Assembly (NCBI RefSeq): GCF_022063185.1
Contig: NZ_CP091913.1
Location: 4,228,001-4,292,000 of the forward strand
Source of the DNA: Nostoc sp. UHCC 0870
GTDB lineage: Bacteria > Cyanobacteriota > Cyanobacteriia > Cyanobacteriales > Nostocaceae
Direction of reading: 5' to 3'
DNA length: 64,000 bases
Positions 9,395-18,344 of the stretch are shown in pieces. Below the pieces are notes generated by a model. That model was not told where the DNA came from. It did not search any database and saw only the letters and a list, made by a program, of their open reading frames with translations. Numbering within the stretch: the stretch's first letter is position 1; every line of letters starts with the position of its first letter. Position numbers and translations under genes: made by a program.

Positions 9395-9946
9395 ATGGGT
9401 AGAACACTAGAAAACAAAAAAGAGATAGTAGCTGATCTCAAACAAACTTTGAGTCAGTCAACTTTGGCACTGGTAATTGACTACCAAGGGCTGACAGTTG
9501 CCGAAATTACCGACTTACGGCGGCGGTTGCGTCCCACTGGCACTAGCTGCAAAGTGACTAAGAACACTTTTATGGGTATTGCCATTCAAGACGATGAAAA
9601 ATGGCAACCCCTGTCGGAGTTGTTGAAAGGTGCTTCTGCCTTTTTATTAGTTGAAGAAGATTTTTCTTCTGCAATTAAAGCTTATCAAGACTTCCAAAAA
9701 GCCTCTAAGAAGACAGAACTTCGCGGTGGTGTAATGGATGGTCGCCTGCTCCAAGCACCGGATGTCAAGGCTTTAGGAGACTTGCCATCTAAAGAAGAAC
9801 TCATGGCTCAAATTGCTGGAGCTATCAACGCTTTGGCAACAAAAGTCGCCGTGGGTATCAACGAAGTTCCCAGTGGGCTGGCGCGTGCTTTGCAGGCTGT
9901 CGCTGATAAAGAAAATAGTGGCGATGAGAGTGCTAGTGAGGAATAG
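9395..9946 (+). CDS. rplJ: 50S ribosomal protein L10
   Basis: 183 residues with L10 features: LENKKEIVADLKQTLSQS, the conserved YQGLTVAEITDLRRRLR and NTFMGIAI, and a C-terminal helix that carries L7/L12 dimers. GGGAGG ahead of ATG 9395 is a good ribosome binding site. The C-terminus after residue 165 is acidic (NSGDESASEE). It is cotranscribed with rplL 83 bp downstream. Confidence 0.97.
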   Translation: MGRTLENKKEIVADLKQTLSQSTLALVIDYQGLTVAEITDLRRRLRPTGTSCKVTKNTFMGIAIQDDEKWQPLSELLKGASAFLLVEEDFSSAIKAYQDFQKASKKTELRGGVMDGRLLQAPDVKALGDLPSKEELMAQIAGAINALATKVAVGINEVPSGLARALQAVADKENSGDESASEE

Positions 9947-10029
9947 ATAAAGGGTGATATAAACCCAATTACCTATTACACACTCAACAATTACCAAAAA
10001 AAACAATCAAAATTACGGGAGTAATATAA

Positions 10030-10416
10030 ATGTCTGCAACAACCGATCAAATTCTAGAACAATTGAAATCTTTGACCTTGTTGGAAGCTTCCGAGCTAGT
10101 TAAGCAAATTGAAGAAGCTTTTGGCGTAAGTGCTGCTGCACCTGCTGGTGGAATGATGATGATGGCTGCTCCTAGTGCTGCTGCTGAACCAGTAGAAGAG
10201 AAGACCGAGTTTGATGTAATTTTAGAATCTGTACCAGCTGATAAGAAAATTGCTGTACTGAAAGTTGTACGGGAAATCACTGGTCTGGGTCTGAAAGAAG
10301 CGAAAGACTTGGTAGAAGCTGCACCTAAAGCAGTTAAAGAAGCGATCGCTAAGGATGCTGCTGAAGATGCTAAGAAGCGGATTGAAGAAGCTGGCGGTAA
10401 GGTAGCAGTTAAGTAA
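10030..10416 (+). CDS. rplL: 50S ribosomal protein L7/L12
   Basis: 128 residues. The N-terminal dimerisation domain (ILEQLKSLTLLEASELVKQI) is joined by an Ala/Met/Gly hinge with MMMM to the globular factor-binding domain (FDVILESVPADKKIAVLKVV, then REITGLGLKEAKDLVE). This stalk protein recruits elongation-factor GTPases. GGGAG precedes the ATG. It is the last gene of the cluster and is followed by a strong terminator. Confidence 0.98.
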   Translation: MSATTDQILEQLKSLTLLEASELVKQIEEAFGVSAAAPAGGMMMMAAPSAAAEPVEEKTEFDVILESVPADKKIAVLKVVREITGLGLKEAKDLVEAAPKAVKEAIAKDAAEDAKKRIEEAGGKVAVK

Positions 10417-10482
10417 TTAAGGCAGAAAGTAGAAGATATTTACATTTTACTTTCGTCATCAATTACTTAAATATTCTTGAAT

Positions 10483-10513
10483 AAAAAAAGGGGTCTAATT
10501 AGACTCCTTTTTT
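10483..10513 (+). terminator. Intrinsic terminator of the rplJ-rplL transcript
   Basis: AAAAAGGGGTCT and AGACTCCTTTTT form a stem with an AATT loop, one G-T wobble, and a T run of seven on the plus strand. It lies 67 bp after the rplL stop, as expected for the end of the ribosomal protein transcript. Confidence 0.9.
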
Positions 10514-10589
10514 GTTGCTAATCCAACGATATTAAACACGTTGTCATCTGGAAGCACGTAGATAGGGCGATCGCTCTTTTCCCCCTTTA

Positions 10590-10800
10590 GGGAGTTACAA
10601 GAACCCCACCCCCAACCCCCTCCCCGCAAGCAAGGAGGGGGCTATGATATACCTCATGTGATGAGGAAACGCTATAAGGAATGAAATGCTACTAACCCTG
10701 AAATGTCATTCTGAGTGGAGTCCTGAGCGAAGCGAAGGAACTGGAAGGAAGAATCTCGGACTGTCACCTGTCACCTGTCACCTGTCACCTGTCACCTATC
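10590..10800. repeat. Dispersed GC-rich repeats and a heptanucleotide tandem repeat
   Basis: 10600-10640 is a palindromic piece ('ccccctccccgcaag' with 'gcaaggaggggg') of a type also present at 50850-50890. 10700-10760 shares 'cattctgagtggag' and 'ggaagaatctcgga' with copies at 15700 and 63530. 10761-10800 is CTGTCAC repeated five times, a short tandem repeat of the heptanucleotide class known from heterocystous cyanobacteria. Confidence 0.75.
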
Positions 10801-10804
10801 ATTT

Positions 10805-12079
10805 TTAATTGCTATTCTTTGCATCTGATTTAGGCGCGTTACTAAATAACCAAGAAAGCAGATTGGCAATTGTAGCGACACCAAAGGAGAATAGGGCAAT
10901 AATCGCATCACGGGGTAAAAAGCTATCTAACCAACTACTTTGGATTCTAGAAACGGGAAAATCTTGGTCTAGTCCGATTTGAATTTGTTTAGTTCTGCCA
11001 GAGAAACGCGCCTCTATACCTTTTTTATCGGGAATAAGTTGTAAATGGCGGATGAGTTGAATATTTAGTGGCACATTAGGATCTTCTCCCATAAGAAATT
11101 GGTTATCTTGAATTTCTCTTTCCTGTTCTGCCATGCGAATTTTGCCTTCGATAATGGTAGAAACTTCTAAATCATCTCTGATGTCGCGGCTATTTCTATC
11201 TACACGGGAAAATCTCACATCTTTAGTGGCTATTTTTCCCCTAAACCATTGCTCTGATTGAGGTTTGGGAGGTTGGGATAGGGTAATGTAAATGTTGGTA
11301 TTTTGTGCCAGTTCTAAATTAAATTCTTTATTGTTTGGGTTGACAATAAAATCTAATTGTGTTTGTTGATCTTGTTGTTGGGGTAAGTTTAAATCAGGTA
11401 ATTTATAATTTTCTAAAATAACTTTGACTGGTTGTTCACCTAGGTAGATTTTTAAGGTGTTGAAGTTATTTTGATTTATTTGAGGGTTGGTTAAAAGAGA
11501 AAAAGCTAGTTGCTGACGATAAAAGTCATAATTTAATCCGGCTACTTTGGTTTGGGGTTGGATTCGCAGTTCTTCTAGGGTGATTTCGCTGGTTGTATCG
11601 GGATTAGCTGGAGTAATAATTAATTTACTCTTTCTGTCGGTAAGCTGGATTTTTAAAGAGTTTAATTGATTGAGTTGGGGCAATGATTCACTTTGAAAGC
11701 TACCAGTAAAAGTTAGTGTTTGGCTGCCTTCATTTTCTAGTTCTTTAATGTTTTTAATATTGCCAAGAAATAATTTAGGTTGCAGATCATTATAGGTAAA
11801 AGTCATTTCTTGAAAAATGAGATTACCTTCAAATATGTGTGTTCCTGGTAAAATGGCGGCAACGGTAACAACACTAAAAGCCAAAAGTGACAGCAACCCA
11901 AAAATAAAGGTTCTTCTTTGGGCTAGGTAGGTTTTAAGTTTTGGTAGCTGTTGGTTAATTTTTTTAGTATTGACACGCAAAAAATTGACTAATTTAGTGA
12001 GGTTAATTTTACTGATCAGACTCCGTATGATGTTGATGAAATTGCGAGATTGTTGTCTGGCTTTGTGCCGAGATGCCAT
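10805..12079 (-). CDS. Conserved hypothetical membrane-anchored protein
   Basis: 424 residues, function not recognised. A lysine/arginine-rich N-terminus (about residues 1-55) is followed by a transmembrane segment FIFGLLSLLAFSVVTVAAIL, a long mostly beta-strand domain with many Asn and Gln (to about residue 375), and a second hydrophobic segment near the C-terminus (AIIALFSFGVATIANLLSWLF). The middle is therefore probably in the periplasm or lumen. The start is 3 nt after the stop of the DUF928 gene, so the two are co-translated. It is the last gene of the protease/DUF928 operon, which is the only clue to its role. Confidence 0.75.
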   Translation of the reverse strand: MASRHKARQQSRNFINIIRSLISKINLTKLVNFLRVNTKKINQQLPKLKTYLAQRRTFIFGLLSLLAFSVVTVAAILPGTHIFEGNLIFQEMTFTYNDLQPKLFLGNIKNIKELENEGSQTLTFTGSFQSESLPQLNQLNSLKIQLTDRKSKLIITPANPDTTSEITLEELRIQPQTKVAGLNYDFYRQQLAFSLLTNPQINQNNFNTLKIYLGEQPVKVILENYKLPDLNLPQQQDQQTQLDFIVNPNNKEFNLELAQNTNIYITLSQPPKPQSEQWFRGKIATKDVRFSRVDRNSRDIRDDLEVSTIIEGKIRMAEQEREIQDNQFLMGEDPNVPLNIQLIRHLQLIPDKKGIEARFSGRTKQIQIGLDQDFPVSRIQSSWLDSFLPRDAIIALFSFGVATIANLLSWLFSNAPKSDAKNSN

Positions 12080-12082
12080 GTT

Positions 12083-13018
12083 TTATTTCAACCAATTGGG
12101 GTTATGTTCAAATATAATTCGTCTTTCCAGGCGATCGCTAGGTTGATTTCTGCGTTCAATATTAGCAATATAGTGCAGTTCGTAGCGACCGGCTGGGGCT
12201 TTTTGTCCATCCCATGTGAACATAATTTCACCGCTTTTGGCGTTGGGGCTGGATGTGCTGTAAATTGGTTTTTTGCCTACTGGGCTGATTCTAAAGCTGG
12301 TGAATCTGACTCGATTTTCGGAATAAAAGACAAATTCATATTTACCAGAAGTTTGCCCCAAAATCACGGGAACATACACATTTTGAGAACCAAGGTTATA
12401 GGCAGCTACAGCACGAAGTTTGTTAGCTGGGATTTTTGCTTCTCTGAGAACGTAAGTATTCCAGCTAAAGCGGAAATTTGCACCTTTGTTAGATAATGAC
12501 AAGTCATCTAATTGATAGTGATAATTGTCTCCTAATGATTTAACTATGACTTGGGGATTGTTACCGCCACGGATGCGGGGAACTTGTAATGTCAGGTTTT
12601 TGCCGAAGCTGGTAAGGTTGCGGGTGGCGATGGAAATTAGGTTCAAGCTATTGCCGCTTAGGGGTTCGAGTTTGATGCCTTCACAACGGTTGGGGGGTTG
12701 GCGACGGATGTAATCGGTAGAACGGGGGTTGCCGGTGGGGCAAGTAGCAGTTGCCGGGAGATGGCTGAGGCTGAGGATAAATAGGGTAGCAAAGGCGATG
12801 TGTAGTTGATGTTGGAAACCCCTCTCCAAAGACGCGGAGCGGCTTCTCGCTAGAGTACCTCTCCCCTGCAAGGAGAGAGGCTTTGATTCCTGCTCCCCTC
12901 TCCCCTGCCAGGAGAGAAGCTTTGATTCTTGCTCCCCTTCCCTTGTAGGGAAGGGGTTGGGGGTTAGGTTTGAGAGAAAGTTACACATAGCGTTAGTAAG
13001 AATAGTTTGATAATTCAT
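12083..13018 (-). CDS. DUF928 family exported protein with repeat DNA inserted before its signal peptide
   Basis: The domain from about residue 92 (CPTGNPRSTDYIRRQPPNRC to FEHNPNWLK) fits the cyanobacterial DUF928 family, which has no known biochemical function. A signal-peptide core (LHIAFATLFILSLSHLPATA) is at residues 72-91, not at the N-terminus. Residues about 18-67 are low-complexity and encoded by dispersed repeat DNA (QGRGEQESK repeated). The native start MNYQTILTNAMCNFLS overlaps the upstream protease gene by ATGA. Either the leader is long, or translation begins further in; no good internal ATG precedes the hydrophobic core. It belongs to the operon 14973-10805. Confidence 0.78.
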   Translation of the reverse strand: MNYQTILTNAMCNFLSNLTPNPFPTREGEQESKLLSWQGRGEQESKPLSLQGRGTLARSRSASLERGFQHQLHIAFATLFILSLSHLPATATCPTGNPRSTDYIRRQPPNRCEGIKLEPLSGNSLNLISIATRNLTSFGKNLTLQVPRIRGGNNPQVIVKSLGDNYHYQLDDLSLSNKGANFRFSWNTYVLREAKIPANKLRAVAAYNLGSQNVYVPVILGQTSGKYEFVFYSENRVRFTSFRISPVGKKPIYSTSSPNAKSGEIMFTWDGQKAPAGRYELHYIANIERRNQPSDRLERRIIFEHNPNWLK

Positions 13019-14973
13019 AGTTGGTTGAAAGTAATATTCCAGGTGGATAGTAGTTGTTTAACTTCGGAGATGGGGTAGGCGAAACTTCGCGTTTCTCCTT
13101 TTTTGCGGCTAATGATGATGCCTACTAGGCGATTTTGGGAGTCGAGTACAGGACTGCCAGAGTAACCGGGTTTGAGTTCGGCTTGGGAGATTTCTAGTTT
13201 TTGGTTTTCATGGCTGCTAATTGTTCCTGGTACTATTGACCATGACCTATCTTCATTTCGTTGAGCAGAATGCCCAATAATTTGAATGGGTGTTTTGGGT
13301 TTGATGGCGGTTGCAGAGATGGCTAGAGGTTGGATATCTTCTGGCAAGTTACCGCTAACTTCTAAAACAGCTAGATCAAGTCCATTTAGAGGGGTCATTT
13401 TGAACAGTTGGGCATTTCGACGCATTCGCACACGGTTTTGTGGCGGGGAACTGAAAAATTCCACTTGCATATTTTTACCTTGTTCATTGCCATCAAAAAT
13501 CACATGACGATTGGTGAGGATTAATGTCCGGTTGGCTTCTCTGTGAATGACTACGCCAGTACCAATCTCTGTTCCTTGACGTTCTAGGCTGAAAAACTCG
13601 GCAGTGATGAGTACCACAGAACGCTTAATGGGTAATGTGGGGTCATTTTTGGGCAACCATTGGCGATCGTCTTCTACGCTGGCTAGTTTATTTTGTTGTT
13701 CAGTCCATAATCGCCGTGCTTCTCTATTGTTGTTACTGGCATAGATAAAATTGGGGTCAATTGCTTCTGATTTGTCGAAATGTTCTATGGCTTTTTGAAG
13801 TTTCCCCTGTTGTTGGAATACTAACCCCAAACCATTGTTAGCACCAGTATGAGCAGTAGTAAGAGTTGCAAAAGTATCTTCTGGTAATGTTAGGGCTTTT
13901 TGGTAGGCGGCGATCGCTTGGTCTAATTTGTTTTGTTCACTCAGGGTATAGCCGAGAGCGTAGTAAGCATCGGCATTGTTAGGGTTGAGTTGAATCGCTT
14001 TTTCGTAGGCGGCGATCGCTTGGTCTAATTTGTTTTGGTTTCTCAGGGCAATGCCGAGATTGTTGTAAGCATCGGCATAGTTAGGGTTGAGTTGAATCGC
14101 TTTTTCGTAGGCGGCGATCGCTTGGTCTAATTTGTTTTGGTCATACAGGGTATTGCCGAGATTGTTGTAAGCTATGGCAAAGTTAGGGTTGAGTTGAATC
14201 GCTTTTTCGTAGGCGGCGATCGCTTGGTCTAATTTGTTTTGGTTTCTCAGGGCAATGCCGAGATTGTTGTAAGCATCGGCATAGTTAGGGTTGAGTTGAA
14301 TCGCTTTTTGGTAGGCGGCGATCGCTTGGTCTAATTTGTTTTGGTCATACAGGGTATTGCCGAGATTGTAGTAAGCAGTGGCATCGTTAGGGTTGAGTTG
14401 AATCGCTTTTTGGAAGGCGGCGATCGCTTGGTCTAATTTGTTTTGGTTATATAGGGCATTGCCGAGATTGTTGTAAGCTTTGGCATAGTTAGGGTTGAGT
14501 TGAATCGCTTTTTCGTAGGCGGCGATCGCTTGGTCTAATTTGTTTTGGTTATATAGGGAATTTCCCAAGCCGTTGTAAGCAGTAGCTAAGTTAGGGTTGA
14601 TTTGCAATGCTTTCTTGTGCTGTGCTAATGCCTCCTCTGGTTTCCCTTGAGCATTTAGCACATTACCTATGCCTGCGTAAGCTTCCGCATCATTGGGATT
14701 AAGTTGTAAAGCTTTTTGGTGCGCTGCTAATGCCGCATCTAATTTTCTTTGTCGCCGCAAAGCATTACCCAAATTGTTATAGGCTTTGCCATTATTAGGT
14801 TCGAGTTGCAAAACTCTACGCCAAATTCTCTCGGCTTGGGAGTGATTAAATAACGTTTCTGCGGCTTCACCTTGTTTAAATAGTTGTTCAATAGTGTTTT
14901 GAGCAACTACAAGCTGGGGTGTGGATGCTAAAGATAAAATTAAGAATAAATTAGTAAATATACGATAGCGCAT
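13015..14973 (-). CDS. TPR-repeat protein with C-terminal trypsin-like serine protease domain
   Basis: 652 residues. There is an N-terminal signal sequence (IFTNLFLILSLASTPQLVVA), then about eleven tetratricopeptide repeats (residues 30-430). The central seven or so are nearly identical copies of a 34-residue unit of the type YNNLGNALYNQNKLDQAIAA. The C-terminal domain (about 450-650) is a chymotrypsin-fold protease: His in LTNRHVIF, Asp in LDLAVLEV, Ser in PGYSGSPV. The protein is probably exported and membrane-associated or periplasmic, with TPRs as the recognition part. TGA overlaps the ATG of the DUF928 gene. The substrate is unknown. Confidence 0.88.
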   Translation of the reverse strand: MRYRIFTNLFLILSLASTPQLVVAQNTIEQLFKQGEAAETLFNHSQAERIWRRVLQLEPNNGKAYNNLGNALRRQRKLDAALAAHQKALQLNPNDAEAYAGIGNVLNAQGKPEEALAQHKKALQINPNLATAYNGLGNSLYNQNKLDQAIAAYEKAIQLNPNYAKAYNNLGNALYNQNKLDQAIAAFQKAIQLNPNDATAYYNLGNTLYDQNKLDQAIAAYQKAIQLNPNYADAYNNLGIALRNQNKLDQAIAAYEKAIQLNPNFAIAYNNLGNTLYDQNKLDQAIAAYEKAIQLNPNYADAYNNLGIALRNQNKLDQAIAAYEKAIQLNPNNADAYYALGYTLSEQNKLDQAIAAYQKALTLPEDTFATLTTAHTGANNGLGLVFQQQGKLQKAIEHFDKSEAIDPNFIYASNNNREARRLWTEQQNKLASVEDDRQWLPKNDPTLPIKRSVVLITAEFFSLERQGTEIGTGVVIHREANRTLILTNRHVIFDGNEQGKNMQVEFFSSPPQNRVRMRRNAQLFKMTPLNGLDLAVLEVSGNLPEDIQPLAISATAIKPKTPIQIIGHSAQRNEDRSWSIVPGTISSHENQKLEISQAELKPGYSGSPVLDSQNRLVGIIISRKKGETRSFAYPISEVKQLLSTWNITFNQL

Positions 14974-15074
14974 AAGAATACTAATGCTTTCTCAAATTTT
15001 ATCAGTACCTACGTGAATATTGCCATATCAGTTATCAGCCTTTGATACTCGTGAATGAGGATGTGAACTCCGTC

Positions 15075-15287
15075 GATGAGGATATTTTGCTGACGGATGA
15101 GGATATTTTGCTGACGGACGAGGATATTTTGCTGATTGATGAGGATATTTTGCTGATTGATGAGGATATTTTGCTGACGGATGAGGATATTTTGCTGGCG
15201 GATGAGGATATTTTGCTGATTGATGAGGATATTTTGCTGATTGATGAGGATATTTTGCTGGCGGATGAGGATATTTTGCTGGCGGAT
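15075..15287. repeat. Ten-copy 21-bp direct tandem repeat
   Basis: The unit GATGAGGATATTTTGCTGAC plus one base is repeated ten times without spacers; only the last three to six bases vary (ACG, ATT or GCG before GAT). Because 21 is a multiple of three, long frames exist on both strands (DEDILLT-type heptads on plus, SSISKIS-type on minus). Neither has a good ribosome binding site or a recognisable domain, so it is treated as a minisatellite. Confidence 0.85.
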
Positions 15288-15309
15288 GTGCTTGGCAATT
15301 TAATCTAGG

Positions 15310-15832
15310 ACAGACCTAACCCCCAGCCCCTTCCCTACAAGGGAAGGGGAGCAAGAATCAAAGCCTCTCTCCTTGTAGGAGAGAGGTTTGGAGAGAGGTC
15401 AGAGTACATCAATACAAAAGCGATCGCCTCAAATTATCTTAATTGGGCGATCGTTTTGTTTTTGCTGAAGTTGGGTTTAGCGATCGTATGAACAATCTGC
15501 ATCAGGCGATCGCTTTGTTTTTGCTGAAGTTGGGTTTGGCGATCGCATTAACAATCTGCATCAGGCGATCGTTCTTTTTTCCCTTTAGTGAGGTACGGTG
15601 TACACACAAGTGCTACCCACATACATTTCAGAACCTTGAGAAAATTCTCAACTGTCATGTTGAATGTAGCGACAGCGAAATGAAACATCTAGAGACTACG
15701 GTGCAAGTCCGAGATTCTTCCTTCCGCTCCGCTCCACTCAGAATGACATTGAAGGGCTATAAAGCAAGTCGTGAATGGGATTTTAAGACTTGTGTGTACA
15801 CGGTAGCTTTAGTGAGTTACTACCAAAGTTGA
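15310..15832. repeat. Repeat-rich intergenic region
   Basis: 15310-15400 is an inverted copy of the repeat inside the DUF928 gene (12820-12965). 15446-15575 holds two and a half copies of a 63-bp unit built around GCGATCGC and 'tttttgctgaagttgggttt'. 15661-15751 is the reverse complement of 63527-63615 over some 85 bp. No gene is supported here. Confidence 0.75.
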
Positions 15833-17329
15833 TTATCTGACAGAGAATGCTTCACTGAATCGACGAGTTACAGGTTCTATGATAAAAGTCAAAATTGATT
15901 TTTTACGCGTCACAATTTCACCTGTAGCTGCCATTCCTGGGGTAAATGCTACCTCCTCTCCTCGAACATTGAGAGAGTGTTTTTTCAGTTTGATTCTAGT
16001 AGGAAAAACTAAACCTAAATCTTTATCAACAGTAGCGTTGGGACTGACTTGGACAACTTCACCATCAATAGTCCCAAATTCTTGGAAGGGGAAGGTGGCG
16101 ATTTTTACTTTTGCTTTCATTCCTTTTTGGATAAAGCCAATATCGCGGTTGAGGACTTTCACTTCTAACTGAATTTCTTCCCCTTCCGGTAAGATTGACA
16201 GCAATTCTTCCCCTGCTTGTACTGGCCCTTTAGTGGCTTTAATTTTATAGATAGTACCTGCTACTGGAGCTTTGATAGTTTCTCCATCTTTTTCTTTTCT
16301 GGCTTGCTCCAACTGACCAGATATATTAGTGAGTTCTTCTTGACGCTGATTTATCTGAGTTAAAATTTCGCTCTTGCGTTCTGATGCTACACGTTGTGCT
16401 TGACTACGGGCGGCTTGGTAGGCTTCTTCGACTTGGCGAATTTCTTGAACTTGAGCTGCTATATCTTTTTGTAGGGATGTAACTCTGTCTTGAGCTTCTG
16501 TTAATCTATTTTGGGCATTTGTTACTTCGTCTTTAGCCCTGGTAATATCTGTCTGGGCGCGAGTTAATCTTTCTTTTGCTTCTAGATAATCGACTCTAGG
16601 AACAGCACCAGGCGTAATCAGAGTACGAAGATTTTCTTCGCGGCTTTGGGAAATTTCTAGATTACTTTCTACCTTGACACGGATGTTTTCGGCATTGACA
16701 AGGTTTGTTTTAGCATTAATAACGCTGGTTTTGGCACTGGCGAGATTATCTTGCAATCGTGTAAAGCGGACTTTTGCTTGGTCGATAAGTGCTTTTTGAC
16801 GATTAGCTTCTGCTTCGGCGGAGGCTTGGCGTGCTTGATAGTCACGCAGACGAGATTTTAATAGTTCATCTTGGATGTCTGTAGTGGTAGTTTGACCGCC
16901 GGTGCGTTCTGCTTGCAAACGCTGCAAGTCTTCTTGAATTAATTTGGTGCTTTGAGCTAGGCGTGTGACATCAGTTTGTTTGAGGTCTGGGTCGCGCTGA
17001 ATCAGGATTTGTTCTTTGGTGACGCGATCGCCTTCTTTCACCTTGATAGAAACAATATCCCCATTACCTAGAGATGTAACTGGGCGTACTTGGGTGGAAG
17101 CGATTAATTCCCCTTGTCCAACAGCCACTTCGTCGATTTCCGATAAACCAGCCCAGGCGATCGCGCCAAATACTACTAAGCTAATTGTTCCTGCTAATAA
17201 TCTGGTGTAAAGCGGCGGTAATTCCTTAATGGCTTTACCCAGTTCGTAGGATAGTTGGTCTTCTGGTCTAGCAAATTGCTCTTTGGTTTGACGTGCTTGA
17301 GCAGCATTGGCTGCTAGGGAATTTTTCAT
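15833..17329 (-). CDS. HlyD-family periplasmic adaptor (membrane fusion) protein
   Basis: 498 residues. A cytoplasmic N-terminus of about 43 residues and one transmembrane helix (LLAGTISLVVFGAIAWAGL) are followed by a lipoyl-like half (GELIASTQVRPVTSLGNGDI), a long coiled-coil hairpin (about 130-345) rich in Gln/Ala/Arg, the second lipoyl half (IKAPVAGTIYKIKATKGPV) and a C-terminal beta-barrel. Such proteins link an inner-membrane ABC exporter to a TolC-like channel in type I secretion. No peptidase-ABC partner is adjacent; the nearest ABC exporter is 9 kb away and the PpiC-type isomerase 11 kb away. Confidence 0.88.
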   Translation of the reverse strand: MKNSLAANAAQARQTKEQFARPEDQLSYELGKAIKELPPLYTRLLAGTISLVVFGAIAWAGLSEIDEVAVGQGELIASTQVRPVTSLGNGDIVSIKVKEGDRVTKEQILIQRDPDLKQTDVTRLAQSTKLIQEDLQRLQAERTGGQTTTTDIQDELLKSRLRDYQARQASAEAEANRQKALIDQAKVRFTRLQDNLASAKTSVINAKTNLVNAENIRVKVESNLEISQSREENLRTLITPGAVPRVDYLEAKERLTRAQTDITRAKDEVTNAQNRLTEAQDRVTSLQKDIAAQVQEIRQVEEAYQAARSQAQRVASERKSEILTQINQRQEELTNISGQLEQARKEKDGETIKAPVAGTIYKIKATKGPVQAGEELLSILPEGEEIQLEVKVLNRDIGFIQKGMKAKVKIATFPFQEFGTIDGEVVQVSPNATVDKDLGLVFPTRIKLKKHSLNVRGEEVAFTPGMAATGEIVTRKKSILTFIIEPVTRRFSEAFSVR

Positions 17330-17335
17330 AATTAG

Positions 17336-17375
17336 TGGGGGTATAGGGGTGTAGGGGTGTAGGGGTATAGGGGAT
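17336..17375. repeat. Short tandem repeat (GGGGTGTA type)
   Basis: GGGGTATA/GGGGTGTA units repeated about five times directly upstream of the HlyD gene start. It could form part of the leader of that gene, but no function is seen. Confidence 0.7.
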
Positions 17376-17425
17376 TGGTATTTTGTTATATCCTATGACC
17401 CATTCCCTAGGCCCCATAAGTAAAC

Positions 17426-18301
17426 TTAAACTGCTAAATATCGCCGTAAAAAACTTTCTAGGGTTTCTAAAGAGAAATTGAAAGTTTGCTCTATGTTAGC
17501 TATTTCCTCTTTTCTACAGAAAAACTCATTGGACAGTAATGTCCGAAAAGTTCCTAAAGCCTGTTGTGCTTTCGGGTTAATTAATCCCAAAACACCCCTT
17601 AAACCATCCACTACCAATAATGGGGAGTGAATCACGATTGGCTCTTTATTAAAGATGCGACTAAAAATTTGGGGAATATCTTCACGGAATAAAATCTCTG
17701 AACCTCCGACTGGAAATATTTGATTCAGTGCGCCTGGAACGCTTACAGAATCTACTATTATCCTGGCTAAATCATCCGTACTGACGATGGAAGTTCGATT
17801 TTTGGGATCGCCAATCAATAGATATAACCCTGTTTCGCGGAATCTTTCTGCCAAGGGGAGCAAGTTAGATGCTAATCCAGCCGGACGTAAAATAGTGTAA
17901 TTGATGCCACTAGCCGCTAAATAGCGTTCTACAGCCCGTTTAGCTTTGAACACGGGAGCATCTTCATACCCTCGTTCAGCTCCTAGTACAGAAATAAAGA
18001 CGAAGTGTTGCACTCTATTGGCTTTTGCCTGATCAATAAGTTCAATATTAGCCCGGTAATCTAGGGCAAGAGCATCACTATCAGAACCGTGAGTGCTGAT
18101 TACATATTGAACACCCTGACAAGCTTTGGCAATATCTTTTTCATACCTTAAATCACCGATGAAGATGTCTGCGCCTCGGTGTTCTAATTCGCCATAACGC
18201 GACGTGAGGCGGACAAATGCCCGCACAGACTGCTCCCGTTGGCGTAGGAGTCGCACAACTCGACGACCAATATCTCCCGTTGCTCCAGTTACCAAAAACA
18301 T
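17426..18301 (-). CDS. NmrA/atypical short-chain dehydrogenase family NAD(P)-binding protein
   Basis: The Rossmann start FLVTGATGDIGRRVVRLLRQ fits the extended/atypical SDR group with the GATGxxG motif, followed by QYVISTHGSD, HFVFISVLGAERGYED and KRAVERYLAASGINYTILRP. Members include NmrA-like regulators and the Ycf39 assembly factor; the substrate here is unknown. The start was set at the Met directly before FLVTGATG (18301), because the nine upstream residues come from the GGGGATT repeat. It lies 43 bp downstream of the exonuclease gene on the same strand. Confidence 0.82.
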   Translation of the reverse strand: MFLVTGATGDIGRRVVRLLRQREQSVRAFVRLTSRYGELEHRGADIFIGDLRYEKDIAKACQGVQYVISTHGSDSDALALDYRANIELIDQAKANRVQHFVFISVLGAERGYEDAPVFKAKRAVERYLAASGINYTILRPAGLASNLLPLAERFRETGLYLLIGDPKNRTSIVSTDDLARIIVDSVSVPGALNQIFPVGGSEILFREDIPQIFSRIFNKEPIVIHSPLLVVDGLRGVLGLINPKAQQALGTFRTLLSNEFFCRKEEIANIEQTFNFSLETLESFLRRYLAV

Positions 18302-18344
18302 AATTATTAGGGATTGGGGATTGGGCAATATCTAATCTAAAATC

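Noticed and set aside
15075..15287. CRISPR-like array
   Set aside because: The units are directly joined, 21 bp long, with no unique spacers and no cas genes nearby.
15035..15308. Heptad-repeat protein genes on both strands of the 21-bp minisatellite
   Set aside because: Both frames are open only because the unit length is a multiple of three; there is no good ribosome binding site or domain.
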